From: Lysobacter sp. Root494
Lineage (GTDB): Bacteria; Pseudomonadota; Gammaproteobacteria; Xanthomonadales; Xanthomonadaceae
DNA: 64,000 nucleotides
Direction: 5' to 3'
Assembly (NCBI RefSeq): GCF_001427225.1
Contig: NZ_LMFH01000001.1
Coordinates: 1,312-65,311, forward strand
The notes beneath the pieces were generated by a model, which ran no database searches, had not been told where the DNA came from, and saw only the letters and a list, made by a program, of their open reading frames with translations. Made by a program: the position numbers and the translations under genes. Each line of letters begins with the position of its first letter. The stretch's first letter is position 1. Positions 1 through 8,530 of the stretch are shown here, piece by piece.

Positions 1-2
1 TG

Positions 3-1256
3 GAACTGGCGATTCCGCTGCTCAAGGACCTGCCGGGCGCCCGCCTGCTCGACCTGAGCATCGCGACCCGCTACTCGGACTACAGCAACTTCGGCGACAC
101 GCTCAACAGCAAGTTCGGTTTCCGCTGGAAGCCGATCGACGACCTGATGGTCCGCGGCAACTGGGCCGAAGGCTCGGACTACAGCAACTTCGGCGACACG
201 CTCAACAGCAAGTTCGGTTTCCGCTGGAAGCCGATCGACGACCTGATGGTCCGCGGCAACTGGGCCGAAGGTTTCCGTGCTCCGTCGATTTCGGAACTGT
301 TCGCCGGCCTGGGTGACTCGTTCCCCACCATCGCCGACCCCTGCAACCTGGCCTCGTTCGGCAGTCTCGATCCTGCCGCCCAGCAGCGCTGCATCGCGCA
401 GGGCGTGCCCAATGGCGGCTACGACCAGGGCAATCCGCAGATCCGCATCAACGTCGGCGGCAACCCGAACCTGCTGCCGGAAACTTCAACCTCCAAGACG
501 CTGGGCCTGGTGTACAGCCCGAGCTGGCTGGCGGGTTTCGATGTATCGCTGGACTGGTGGCAGATCGAGATGCAGGACACCATCACGGTCGCCAGCGGGC
601 AGACGATCGTCGATGGCTGCGTGCGCGACAACCGTCCCGAGTTCTGCCAGCTGTTCACCCGCAACCCGGGCGGTTCGCTGAACCTGACGTCCGGTCCGGT
701 CAACCAGGGCGAACTGCTGGTCGAAGGCTACGACATGACGGTGGGTTATCGCCTTCCGGAAACCGCGTGGGGCAAGTTCAGCTTCACCTGGGATACGACG
801 TACCTGGCCAAAAGCGAAGGCACCGCTGCCCTGACTGCCATCGGCGAGTACACGCAAAGCAACGATGGCTGGCGCATCCGTTCGAACGTAGCCACGCGCT
901 GGGAAATGGGCGACTGGGGCGCAACCTGGAACGTGCGCTACTACGACGACCAGGACGAAGACTGCCAGGCCTTCGTCGATTACGGCTACTCGTTCCTGTG
1001 CTCGGATCCGGATCGCGTGATCGACAACGAAGATGGCGTTCCGACCGCGGCTGCGCAGAACCACATCGGCGCCACCACGTATCACGACATCAGCGTGTAT
1101 TGGAACTCGCCGTGGAACGCGAAAATCACCCTGGGTTTAAACAACGCATTCGACAAGGATCCACCTCGCTCTGTCCAGGCGTTCGCGAATTCGTTCGACG
1201 AACAGTACGAGCTTCCGGGTCGCTTCTATTACATGCGCTACACGCAGAAATTCTGA
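3..1256 (+). CDS. TonB-dependent receptor, C-terminal part (5' end outside window)
   Basis: The reading frame is open from the left edge and gives the last 417 residues of an outer-membrane TonB-dependent receptor, which would import a siderophore, vitamin or carbohydrate; the substrate cannot be told from this part. The sequence shows alternating barrel strands, the family motif EGFRAPSISELF, NPNLLPETS a little later, and a C-terminal RYTQKF ending in the phenylalanine used for outer-membrane insertion. Four cysteines in extracellular-loop-like segments (DPCN, QRC, DGCV, EFC) may form disulfides. Odd: residues 25-57 of this fragment are repeated perfectly at 58-90, adding 33 residues to the barrel wall just before EGFRAPS. 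A terminator follows 18 bp after the stop. Family assignment is secure; the plug and the start lie outside the window. Confidence 0.93.
   Translation, partial: ELAIPLLKDLPGARLLDLSIATRYSDYSNFGDTLNSKFGFRWKPIDDLMVRGNWAEGSDYSNFGDTLNSKFGFRWKPIDDLMVRGNWAEGFRAPSISELFAGLGDSFPTIADPCNLASFGSLDPAAQQRCIAQGVPNGGYDQGNPQIRINVGGNPNLLPETSTSKTLGLVYSPSWLAGFDVSLDWWQIEMQDTITVASGQTIVDGCVRDNRPEFCQLFTRNPGGSLNLTSGPVNQGELLVEGYDMTVGYRLPETAWGKFSFTWDTTYLAKSEGTAALTAIGEYTQSNDGWRIRSNVATRWEMGDWGATWNVRYYDDQDEDCQAFVDYGYSFLCSDPDRVIDNEDGVPTAAAQNHIGATTYHDISVYWNSPWNAKITLGLNNAFDKDPPRSVQAFANSFDEQYELPGRFYYMRYTQKF
74..271 (+). repeat. Perfect 99-bp in-frame tandem duplication inside the TonB receptor gene
   Basis: Bases 74-172 and 173-271 are identical copies of a 99-bp unit, exactly 33 codons, so the frame is kept. 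Each copy encodes the segment from SDYSNFGD to NWAEG. Normal receptors carry this segment once, directly before FRAPS, so one copy is additional. Either a recent duplication or an assembly artefact; the absence of any difference between copies means it is very recent or not real. Confidence 0.95.
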
Positions 1257-1273
1257 GCACCACGTTGCGTCAT

Positions 1274-1307
1274 CGACGGCCCCCGAACGGGGCCGTCGCA
1301 TTCTTTT
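1274..1307 (+). terminator. Rho-independent terminator of the TonB receptor gene
   Basis: A 10-bp perfect stem (CGACGGCCCC at 1274-1283 with GGGGCCGTCG at 1289-1298) with a 5-nt loop is followed by a T-rich stretch containing TTCTTTT. It lies 18 bp after the receptor stop codon. Confidence 0.85.
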
Positions 1308-1380
1308 GTCCTTTTCGGGCAATCGTAACGACCGTCCCTGCACAGCCTTGATGCTGGGATTGAACAAAGCTGATTCGGTC

Positions 1381-1508
1381 GTGCCACCGGTCTCTCCCGG
1401 TGCCCATGGGACGGGGATTGGTCTCCCCGTCGAACGCACGGCAGCCGGTTTCCACACCGGCACAAAAGGATCACTCCGGCTCGAAGAAACCGGGTGGTCC
1501 TTTTTTTT
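1381..1508 (+). ncRNA. Candidate small RNA: four consecutive hairpins ending in a T8 terminator
   Basis: This stretch lies in the 324-bp gap between the receptor and the AraC gene and has no convincing reading frame. It holds four hairpins in a row: CACCGG/CCGGTG (1385-1402, loop TCTCTC), GACGGGGA/TCCCCGTC (1410-1431), GCCGGT/ACCGGC (1444-1461, loop TTCCAC) and a long imperfect stem 1468-1500 followed by eight T residues. Several pyrimidine-rich stretches (CTCTCCC, TCTCCCC) could pair with Shine-Dalgarno sequences, as in some xanthomonad sRNAs. I cannot assign a named family. The alternative is a leader/attenuator of the AraC gene, whose start is 72 bp beyond the T-run. No clear promoter was seen, so the 5' end is uncertain. 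Confidence 0.55.
1468..1508 (+). terminator. Strong Rho-independent terminator with T8 tract
   Basis: GGATCACTCCGG at 1468-1479 pairs imperfectly with CCGGGTGGTCC at 1490-1500 and is followed by TTTTTTTT at 1501-1508. It ends the hairpin array described above and lies upstream of the AraC start, so it is not the terminator of a protein gene. Confidence 0.8.
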
Positions 1509-1580
1509 CCCGGGACATTGGATGCAAGCGGTATCAACCCCGCTCCTAGCATCGTGCCGGTGAAAAGCGGACAACCTTGC

Positions 1581-2414
1581 ATGAAATGGGTGCTTCACGA
1601 CCAGCGCAGCTGCGCGCAAAAACCGCCTGAATTCCTGCCTGACATGTGTTCGGCTGTGCATCTCGGGCCACGCGCGTTGCCATTGCAACTGCCTTCTTCG
1701 CACATTGCCGCTTGGCTGGTGCTCCGGGGTACGTTAAACGGACAACTTGGCGACCGTCACTGGACCGTGGCCGCTCGCGAAGCAATCGTCTGGCCCGAGG
1801 GCGCAGTCAGACTTGTACCGGGCCGCAACTGCTGGGCGCTGGGCATGGTTCTTCCATTGCACGCATGGCGTAGTGGAAGCACGCGCGACGTGGAATCGCC
1901 CGTGCTCTGGCAATCGCGTGCATCGCGTGCGATTGCCTCGGCATTGATACACCTGATCCGAACACTCCGTGCGGAAGAAGACGCGGAGTTGCACGGGCAC
2001 GCGGCATTGGTTGAAGCATGGGCGCACCAGGAGCCCGCGCAATCTCTACTCCATCGATGCCCTGGCCGTACGCGCCAGGCACGGCGGCGCACGCTCTCAC
2101 GGCTGTTGCGCGTACACCACTGCATCCAGAATGATTTCGAGGCCGGCCTGCGACTGGACGTGCTGGCAAAGCAGGCAAACTATTCGGCGCACCACCTGGT
2201 TCGCCTGTACCGTGATGTATTCGGCCAGACCCCGAGCGATCATGCGATGACGCTGCGTCATCAGCGCGCCTGGGAACTGGTGGCGCTTACGCCGCTGTCG
2301 ATCAGCGATATCACCGCAGAGCTCGGCTTCGACAGCCGCAGCGCGTTCTGTCGCGCTTTCAAGGCGCGTTATGGGGTGACTGCCACGCAAGCGCGCGAAG
2401 GTTGCCGCAGGTAG
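1581..2414 (+). CDS. AraC family transcriptional regulator
   Basis: A 277-residue DNA-binding regulator, presumably cytoplasmic. The C-terminal 100 residues hold the two helix-turn-helix units of the AraC family: LRLDVLAKQANYSAHHLVRL for the first, and ISDITAELGFDSRSAFCRAF for the second, which is the family's best conserved motif. The N-terminal half looks like a cupin-type sensing domain (phrases such as VWPEGAVRLVPG) but gives no ligand. I chose ATG 1581; an upstream in-frame ATG at 1494 would overlap the terminator T-run at 1501-1508 and is unlikely. The gene converges on the DJ-1/PfpI gene with only 9 bp between stops. Targets unknown. Confidence 0.85.
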   Translation: MKWVLHDQRSCAQKPPEFLPDMCSAVHLGPRALPLQLPSSHIAAWLVLRGTLNGQLGDRHWTVAAREAIVWPEGAVRLVPGRNCWALGMVLPLHAWRSGSTRDVESPVLWQSRASRAIASALIHLIRTLRAEEDAELHGHAALVEAWAHQEPAQSLLHRCPGRTRQARRRTLSRLLRVHHCIQNDFEAGLRLDVLAKQANYSAHHLVRLYRDVFGQTPSDHAMTLRHQRAWELVALTPLSISDITAELGFDSRSAFCRAFKARYGVTATQAREGCRR

Positions 2415-2423
2415 GCCGCACGG

Positions 2424-3113
2424 CTAGCGTCCCTGCAGCAAATCGCGCAGAGCCACACCGACGCCGCTGGCGGACTGCGGGTTCTGTCCGGTTATGAGGC
2501 GTCCATCGACAACGACTTTCGAGGTCCAGTCCGGTGCGGCTTCATGCCGCGCGCCGCGTTCGCCCAGTTGGCTGGCGAGCAGGAACGGCACCGTGCTGTC
2601 GAGCTTCACCGCGCGCTCCTCGCTGTCGGTGAACGCGCTCACGCGCTTGCCGGTGACGAGGTACGAGCCGTCGTTGAGCTTCACGTTCACCAGCGCCGCC
2701 GGACCGTGGCATACCGCTGCGACTACGCCGCCGTGTTCGTAGATGTCGCGGGTCACGCGTGCGACCGCGGGGCTGGTCGGGAAGTCCCACATCGCGCCGT
2801 GGCCGCCGGCGAAGAAGATCGCCGCGTACTTTGAGGGGTCGACGTCGTCGAGCTTGCGCGTGGTGCGGATCGCATTGCGGAATTTTTCGTCATTCCAGTA
2901 GCGCGCGTTGGAGGCGTCATTGAGATCGAGCCCGTCGACCGGCGGCTCGCCGCCCTGGATCGACGCGAATTCGACCGGGATGTTCGCGGCGTCGAGTTCG
3001 GCGAGCGGATGGGTAACTTCGCCGAGATAGAAGCCGGTCGGCTGGCCGGTATCGCCCTTGGTGCCGTGGCTGGTGAGGACGAACAACACGGGTTTCTGCG
3101 ATTGCGAGGACAT
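2424..3113 (-). CDS. DJ-1/PfpI superfamily protein (type 1 glutamine amidotransferase-like)
   Basis: A 229-residue cytoplasmic protein of the DJ-1/PfpI superfamily, closest in layout to Hsp31-like chaperone/glyoxalase III proteins. It has the nucleophile elbow VCHGPAAL with the reactive cysteine, the glutamate-bearing strand region AAIFFAGGHGAMWD, and a C-terminal VDGRLITGQNPQSA typical of the group. Likely roles are methylglyoxal detoxification or protein deglycation, but this is a family inference. The ATG at 3113 starts MSSQSQKPVLFV, which matches the first beta strand; an upstream extension to 3281 has no family features. It is transcribed in the same direction as the aldo/keto reductase (70 bp upstream), fitting a carbonyl-stress unit. 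Confidence 0.85.
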   Translation of the reverse strand: MSSQSQKPVLFVLTSHGTKGDTGQPTGFYLGEVTHPLAELDAANIPVEFASIQGGEPPVDGLDLNDASNARYWNDEKFRNAIRTTRKLDDVDPSKYAAIFFAGGHGAMWDFPTSPAVARVTRDIYEHGGVVAAVCHGPAALVNVKLNDGSYLVTGKRVSAFTDSEERAVKLDSTVPFLLASQLGERGARHEAAPDWTSKVVVDGRLITGQNPQSASGVGVALRDLLQGR

Positions 3114-3183
3114 GGATTCACCTTGTTCGATTGGGCGCGACGCACAGTGCGTCGCGCGGGTTGCGATGACATGAAACGGGACG

Positions 3184-4215
3184 TCACACCGGCGGCGGAT
3201 TGCGCTCGGCGAACATCCCGTTCCAGTACGGGTAATACGGATAGGGCGGCGTGACGCGGCTGGCTTCGTCGAGCGTCGCAATCTGCCCTGCGCTCAGCGA
3301 CCATCCCACCGCGCCGAGGTTGTCGCGCAGCTGCGCCTCGTTGCGCGCGCCGATCAGCACCGTCGAGACCGTCGGCCGTTGCAGCAGCCAGTTGAGCGCG
3401 ACCTGCGGAATCGACTTGCCGGTTTCGGCGGCGATCGCATCGAGCGCGTCGACCACGCGATACAGGCGTTCTTCTTCCACCGGCGGCGCGAAGCCGGCGG
3501 TGTCGTGCAGGCGGCTGCCTTCAGGCAACGGCTGATTGCGACGGATTTTTCCGGTGAGACGGCCCCAGCCGAGCGGACTCCACACCACCGCGCCGACGCC
3601 CTGGTCAAGGCCAAGCGGCATCAGCTCCCACTCGTAATCGCGGCCGATCAGCGAGTAGTACGTCTGGTTGGCGACGAAACGCGAATAGCCATGACGATCG
3701 GCGACCGCCTGCGATTTCATCAGCTGCCAGCCGGAAAAGTTCGAAACGCCGAGATAACGCAGCTTGCCCGCGCGCACGAGGTCATCGAGCGTGCGCATCA
3801 CCTGCTCGACCGGCGTTTGCGCGTCGAAGTGGTGCAGCTGGAGCAGGTCGATGTAATCGGTGCCGAGCCGTTGCAATGCGCGGTCGACGCCGCGCAGCAG
3901 ATGGTGCCGCGAAGCACCGACGTCGTTGGCGCCTTCGCCCGCGCGTAGCGTGAGCTTGGTCGACAGGATCACCTGGTCGCGCCGGCCCTTGACCGCCGCG
4001 CCGAGGATTTCTTCGGACGCGCCGTCGGAATACACGTCGGCGGTATCGAAGAAATTGGCGCCGGCGTCGAGGCAGATGTCGACAAGGCGTTTCGCATCCG
4101 CCACGTCGCTGTTGCCCCATGCTGAAAACAGCGGCCCTTTGCCGCCGAACGTGCCGGCGCCGAAGCCGAGTGCGGGCACCTTGAAGCCGGAGTTGCCGAG
4201 AAAGCGGGTTTCCAT
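3184..4215 (-). CDS. Aldo/keto reductase
   Basis: A 343-residue NAD(P)H-dependent reductase with the (beta/alpha)8 aldo/keto reductase fold. Visible signatures are FFDTADVYSDG (active-site Asp and Tyr), the catalytic lysine in LSTKLTL, LLQLHHFDAQTP (active-site His), and the cofactor-binding region VLIGARNEAQLRDNLGA. It resembles the YajO/Tas-like group of broad-range reductases. A good ribosome site (GAGGA) sits before ATG 4215. It is 21 bp downstream of the MFS gene and upstream of the DJ-1 gene on the same strand, so the three probably form one transcript devoted to reactive carbonyls or drug stress. Substrate unknown. Confidence 0.9.
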   Translation of the reverse strand: METRFLGNSGFKVPALGFGAGTFGGKGPLFSAWGNSDVADAKRLVDICLDAGANFFDTADVYSDGASEEILGAAVKGRRDQVILSTKLTLRAGEGANDVGASRHHLLRGVDRALQRLGTDYIDLLQLHHFDAQTPVEQVMRTLDDLVRAGKLRYLGVSNFSGWQLMKSQAVADRHGYSRFVANQTYYSLIGRDYEWELMPLGLDQGVGAVVWSPLGWGRLTGKIRRNQPLPEGSRLHDTAGFAPPVEEERLYRVVDALDAIAAETGKSIPQVALNWLLQRPTVSTVLIGARNEAQLRDNLGAVGWSLSAGQIATLDEASRVTPPYPYYPYWNGMFAERNPPPV

Positions 4216-4236
4216 TTGGAAGTCCTCTGCGATGAA

Positions 4237-5460
4237 TCAATCTGTGATCGCGCACGCCTGCAACGCCGACGCGGCATCGCGCTTCGTTTCGAGACGCACG
4301 CTCCACAGCACGATGGCGAGCCCACCGACGGTCAGCAGCGCTGCGAACCACGGGATTGCGCCGAGCCCGGGCCCGCGGTCGATTACCGCCGCGCCCAGCC
4401 ACGCACCGATCGCGTTGCCGAGGTTGAACGCGGCGATGTTGAAGCTGGAAGCGAGGCTCTCGCCCGCACCCTGCGCCTGCTGCAGCACCCGCAGTTGCAG
4501 CGGCGCGACCGTGGCGAACGCCGCGGCGCCGAGCAGGCCGGTGAACAGCACCGCCGCAACCGCGTTGTGCAGGGCGAACGTCATCGCACCGAGCACCAGC
4601 GCGAGCAACGCAAGCGAGCCGACCAGCGTCGGCAGCAGGCGCCTGTCCGCGAGTTTTCCGCCGACGAGATTGCCCACGATCATGCCGACGCCGAACACCA
4701 GCAAAATCGGCGACACCGCGCTCTCGCTGAAACCGCTGATGCGGGTGAGCATCGGCTGGATGTAGGTGAACACCGCGAACACGCCGGCGTAGCCGAGCAC
4801 CGTCGCCGCCAGGCCGAGCAACACCTGCGGGCGCGCGAGCACCTTCGCTTCCTCGCGAATGGCAATCCCGCCGTGGTCGCCATCGTCCTTCGGCACGAAC
4901 GCAGCAATGATCGCGGTCGCCAGCACGCCGATCGCCGCCACCGCCCAGAACGTCGCGCGCCAGCCGAAGTGAAGGCCCAGCCACGCACCCGCCGGCACGC
5001 CGAGCAGGGTCGCGACGGTGAGGCCGGTGAACATGATCGAGATCGCCGAGGCCTTGCGATCGGCGGCGACGAGGCTAGTCGCGACCACCGCGCCGATGCC
5101 GAAGAACGTGCCGTGCGCGAGTGAAGTGAGCACGCGTGCCGCCATCAACACTTCGTAGTTCGGCGCGAGCGCGCAGGCGAGGTTGCCGAGGGTGAAGATC
5201 ACCATCAGCTCGACCAGTGCCGCCTTGCGCGGCAGCCGGCTCGTCGCCGCCGTAAGCAGGGGCGCGCCGACGAACACGCCGAGCGCATAGCCGGAGATCA
5301 GCAGCCCGGCCGAGGCGATGGTCACCTTCAGGTCGGCCGCGACCTGCAGCAGCAGGCCCATGATCACGAACTCGGTGGTGCCGATGCCGAAGGCGCCGAT
5401 GGTCAGCGCGTACAGCGCGACGGGAATGCGGGCCGGGACGGAAGCCGTGGAAGCCGACAT
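4237..5460 (-). CDS. MFS transporter of the AraJ/drug-exporter type
   Basis: A 407-residue inner-membrane protein with about twelve hydrophobic segments. The N-terminal phrase ALTIGAFGIGTTEFVIMGLL is the hallmark of the AraJ/NepI/YdhP-like branch of the major facilitator superfamily, which mostly exports sugars, purines or drugs. I start at ATG 5460 (MSASTASVPARIPVALYAL), because upstream in-frame sequence is charged and would disturb the first membrane helix. It is divergent from a LysR gene, separated by 101 bp, which suggests the regulator controls it. The aldo/keto reductase follows 21 bp downstream. Substrate unknown. Confidence 0.9.
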   Translation of the reverse strand: MSASTASVPARIPVALYALTIGAFGIGTTEFVIMGLLLQVAADLKVTIASAGLLISGYALGVFVGAPLLTAATSRLPRKAALVELMVIFTLGNLACALAPNYEVLMAARVLTSLAHGTFFGIGAVVATSLVAADRKASAISIMFTGLTVATLLGVPAGAWLGLHFGWRATFWAVAAIGVLATAIIAAFVPKDDGDHGGIAIREEAKVLARPQVLLGLAATVLGYAGVFAVFTYIQPMLTRISGFSESAVSPILLVFGVGMIVGNLVGGKLADRRLLPTLVGSLALLALVLGAMTFALHNAVAAVLFTGLLGAAAFATVAPLQLRVLQQAQGAGESLASSFNIAAFNLGNAIGAWLGAAVIDRGPGLGAIPWFAALLTVGGLAIVLWSVRLETKRDAASALQACAITD

Positions 5461-5536
5461 GGCGAAGCCTCGGGGAAGGACGGCGGCCAGTCTGTGCCGT
5501 TGCGCCTTCGCCAAAAACCGGGCATATCTGCAAACA

Positions 5537-5559
5537 CTTTCAATATTGCGTTGAGAAAG
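5537..5559. promoter_or_regulatory. Dyad in the MFS/LysR divergent region, possible LysR operator
   Basis: The sequence TCAA-N7-TTGA (5540-5554), flanked by CTTT and GAAAG, forms a partial dyad just before the LysR start. LysR proteins commonly bind dyads of this size and repress their own gene. It overlaps the ribosome site of the LysR gene. Prediction only. Confidence 0.35.
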
Positions 5560-5561
5560 GC

Positions 5562-6476
5562 ATGGACCGGATCGGCGACATCGCCCTGTTCCTGCGGGTG
5601 CTGGACCTGGGCTCGATCAGCGCGGCTGCGCGCAGCCTGGACCTGTCGGTGGCGGTGGCTAGCCAGCGCCTGAAGCGGTTGGAGCGCGACCTCGGCGTGC
5701 GCCTGCTGCACCGGACCACCCGCCAGCTGCACCCCACGCCCGAGGGCCTGCTGCTGGCCGAGCAGGGCCGGGTGCTGGTCGAGGACCTCGAATCGCTCGC
5801 CGACGGCCTGCGCCGCACCGGCAGCGGTGTCGCCGGCACGCTGCGGGTGACGATGTCCTCGACCTTCGGTCGCCTGTACGTGTCGCCGCTGCTGCCGGAA
5901 TTCCTCGCGCTGCATCCGGGCGTGCGGGTGAGCGTCGACCTCAGCGACCTCAAGGTCGACCTGGTGAGCGCGGGCATGGACCTCGCGATCCGCATCGGCG
6001 CGCTCGACGATTCCACCCTGGTCGCGCGCCAGATCGCCAGCAACAAACGCGTGCTGTGCGCGTCGCCGGAGTACCTGCGCGAACACGGCGAACCGCGGAC
6101 GCCCGTCGACCTCGCGCAGCACGAATGCCTGCTGCTCGTCGGCAGCCAGGGACGCCAGGACGTGTGGCGCCTGCAGGACCACGACAAGGAAGTCGCCGTG
6201 CGCGTCAGCGGCCGCCTCGAAAGCAACCAGGGCGAACTGCTGCGCGACGCCGCGGTCGCGGGACTCGGCATCGCGCTGCATTCGACCTGGCACGTCAACG
6301 GCGACCTGCGCGCGGGACGACTGCAGATTGTGCTGCCCGACTACCCGCTCGCCGATACCGGCATCCACGCGGTGATGCCGCAGCGCCGGCTGGTGCCGCC
6401 ACGCGTGCGCGCCTTCGTCGACTTCCTCGCGCACAAGCTCGGTGGCGTGCCGCCGTGGGAACGCGAACGGCGCTGA
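5562..6476 (+). CDS. LysR family transcriptional regulator (divergent from MFS gene)
   Basis: A 304-residue LysR regulator. The N-terminal winged helix-turn-helix covers about residues 1-60 (GSISAAARSLDLSVAVASQRLKRLERDLGVRLLHRTTR in parts), followed by a periplasmic-binding-like effector domain with GTLRVTMSSTFGRLYVSPLLPEF. It belongs to the CrgA/DmlR-like subgroup that often governs a divergently placed oxidoreductase or exporter. Its start at 5562 is preceded by GAGAAAGG. It faces away from the MFS-AKR-DJ-1 unit, so that unit is its likely target. The stop is 11 bp from the stop of the next, convergent LysR gene. Confidence 0.92.
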   Translation: MDRIGDIALFLRVLDLGSISAAARSLDLSVAVASQRLKRLERDLGVRLLHRTTRQLHPTPEGLLLAEQGRVLVEDLESLADGLRRTGSGVAGTLRVTMSSTFGRLYVSPLLPEFLALHPGVRVSVDLSDLKVDLVSAGMDLAIRIGALDDSTLVARQIASNKRVLCASPEYLREHGEPRTPVDLAQHECLLLVGSQGRQDVWRLQDHDKEVAVRVSGRLESNQGELLRDAAVAGLGIALHSTWHVNGDLRAGRLQIVLPDYPLADTGIHAVMPQRRLVPPRVRAFVDFLAHKLGGVPPWERERR

Positions 6477-6487
6477 ACCACGGGCGG

Positions 6488-7411
6488 TTATCGCGCCAGC
6501 GGCCTCTGCAGCAACCGGTCCCACTCGGGCTCCTCGCCGAAACGCGCGGCGAGGAAATCGAGGAAGCTGCGCACGATCAGCGGCATCTGCCGCCGCGATG
6601 CGTAGACACCATGGATGCCCATCGTGTCCAGCGCGTACTCCGGCAGCACGACGACGAGCTCGCCCGCGGTGATCAGCGGCGCGACGAGATAGGTGGGCAG
6701 CATCGCAATGCCGGCATGCGCGCGTATCGCCTGCAGCAGCACGGTGGCTTCATTGGCGCTGATGTTGCCGCTGACAGCCACCGATGCGGTTTCGCCACCG
6801 CGTTGCAGATGCCAGAGGCTGCGGCCGACGTAGTAATGCGTCAGGCAGTTGTGCGTGGCGAGGTCTTCGGGTGTTTGCGGAATCGTGTGCGCCTCCAGGT
6901 AGGCCGGCGATGCGCACAGCACCGAACGGCACACCGACAGCCGGCGCGCGATCAGGCTCGCATCGACTTCGCTGCTGATGCGTATCGCGAGATCGATCCG
7001 CTCCTCGACCAGGTTCACCGCACGATCGACCAGCAACATGTCGACCGCCGTGCCGGGATAGCGCGCGACGTAGTCGGCCACGGCCGCGGCCATGTGGCTC
7101 AGGCCGAACGAGGTGCTGCACGTGATGCGGACCTGGCCATGAGGCGCGTCCTCGGGATCGACCAGCGCCGCGCGCATGTCCTCGCCGAGTTCGAGGATCG
7201 CGCGGCAACGCGCCAGCGCGACTTCGCCGGCAGGGGTCAGGCTGATGCGGCGGGTGGTGCGGTGGAGCAGGCGCGCGCCCAGCCATGCCTCCAGTTCGAC
7301 CAGATAGCGCGACACCATCGCCCGCGACATCGACAGGGCGTCGGCCGCCGCGGTGAGACTGCCGCGATCGGCGACCTGGACGAATACGTTGATGGCCGTG
7401 ATCCGGTCCAT
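6488..7411 (-). CDS. LysR family transcriptional regulator (divergent from MBL lipoprotein)
   Basis: A 307-residue LysR regulator of the same CrgA-like subgroup as its convergent neighbour. The winged HTH starts at MDRITAINVFVQVADRGSL and continues through LTAAADALSMSRAMVSRYL; the effector domain starts near GQVRITCSTSFGLSH. The two neighbouring LysR genes share layout and may be old paralogues, though they are clearly diverged. The gene is divergent from the MBL-fold lipoprotein gene at 7586, which is the plausible target. Effector unknown. Confidence 0.92.
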   Translation of the reverse strand: MDRITAINVFVQVADRGSLTAAADALSMSRAMVSRYLVELEAWLGARLLHRTTRRISLTPAGEVALARCRAILELGEDMRAALVDPEDAPHGQVRITCSTSFGLSHMAAAVADYVARYPGTAVDMLLVDRAVNLVEERIDLAIRISSEVDASLIARRLSVCRSVLCASPAYLEAHTIPQTPEDLATHNCLTHYYVGRSLWHLQRGGETASVAVSGNISANEATVLLQAIRAHAGIAMLPTYLVAPLITAGELVVVLPEYALDTMGIHGVYASRRQMPLIVRSFLDFLAARFGEEPEWDRLLQRPLAR

Positions 7412-7585
7412 TCGCTCGGGCTTATTTGCTCGATCTGCGCAACAGTTAGTCGACTTATACGGGGTTTTTAAGCTGTTTTCATGCGCCTATGGTGGCTCGG
7501 TGCCGGCGATCCGCGCACGACGTGCGCCACCCATCCCTCGTCCGCAGCGGCCACTCCTCCCTCGCGGGCCCATCAGGAAACCACC

Positions 7586-8530
7586 ATGAAGAACCCTGCC
7601 TTGCGTGTCGCCATCGCCACTGCCGTCGCCATCGGCGTAACCGCCTGCGGCCGGGACGCTCCCGCACCTGCCGCGACGACGACGCCCACCGCAGCCACGC
7701 CGGCTTCCGCCACGCCCGTCGCACAGCCATTGAAGGCCGAGGTCTACAACCCCGGCGCGAACGGCATCTTTCCCGTGTCCTCGACGCTGGTGACCGGCGC
7801 GCAAGACGCCGTGCTGATCGATGCGCAGTTCTCGACGGTCGACGCGCAGGAACTCGTCGACCGGATCAAGGCGTCGGGCAAGCACCTGACGACGATCTAC
7901 ATCAGCCACGGCGATCCGGATTTCTACTTCGGCCTGGAACCGCTGGTCGCGGCCTTCCCGGACGCGAAGGTCGTTGCGACGCCGCAGACCATCGCGCACA
8001 TCCGGGAAACCTCGGCCGGCAAGCTGCAGTTCTGGGGACCGAAGCTGGGCGCAGGCGCGCCGGGCAGCATCGTGACGCCCCAGCCGCTCGCGGGCAGCAG
8101 CATCGACCTGGAAGGCAATGCGCTGGAGATCGTCGGCCTCGATGGTCCATCGCCTGATCGCAGCGTCGTCTGGATTCCGTCGATCAGCACCGTGGCCGGC
8201 GGAATTCCCGTCTTCGCCGGCGAACACGTGTGGATGGCCGACACGCAGACCGCGCAGTCGCACGCGGACTGGATCGCCACGCTCGACCGCATCGCTGCGC
8301 TGAAGCCGCAGGCCGTGATCCCGGGCCACTTCATACCGGGCTCGCCGCAGGACCTGGAGGCGGTGCGCTTTACCGCCGATTACATCCGCGCGTTCGACGA
8401 GGAAACCGCCAAAGCCAAGGATTCCACTGCGCTGGTCGCGGCGATGAAGCAGCGCTATCCCGGCCTCGGCGGCGAGTCCTCGCTGGAGCTGAGCGCCAAG
8501 GTCGCCAAGGGCGAGATGAAATGGCCATGA
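7586..8530 (+). CDS. MBL-fold metallohydrolase lipoprotein
   Basis: A 314-residue predicted lipoprotein. The signal peptide ends in a lipobox (IGVTACG, Cys21), followed by an Ala/Thr/Pro-rich tether of about 25 residues and then a metallo-beta-lactamase fold (TLVTGAQDAVLIDAQFS, later MADTQTAQSHADW and VIPGHFIPG). The metal motif reads SHGDPDFYFG rather than the usual HxHxDH, so it retains only part of the canonical ligands, as in many vmh/Vmh-like MBL proteins annotated as hydrolases of unknown substrate. Start at ATG 7586. The next gene starts within its last codons, indicating translational coupling. The divergent LysR gene at 7411 is the probable regulator. Confidence 0.82.
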   Translation: MKNPALRVAIATAVAIGVTACGRDAPAPAATTTPTAATPASATPVAQPLKAEVYNPGANGIFPVSSTLVTGAQDAVLIDAQFSTVDAQELVDRIKASGKHLTTIYISHGDPDFYFGLEPLVAAFPDAKVVATPQTIAHIRETSAGKLQFWGPKLGAGAPGSIVTPQPLAGSSIDLEGNALEIVGLDGPSPDRSVVWIPSISTVAGGIPVFAGEHVWMADTQTAQSHADWIATLDRIAALKPQAVIPGHFIPGSPQDLEAVRFTADYIRAFDEETAKAKDSTALVAAMKQRYPGLGGESSLELSAKVAKGEMKWP

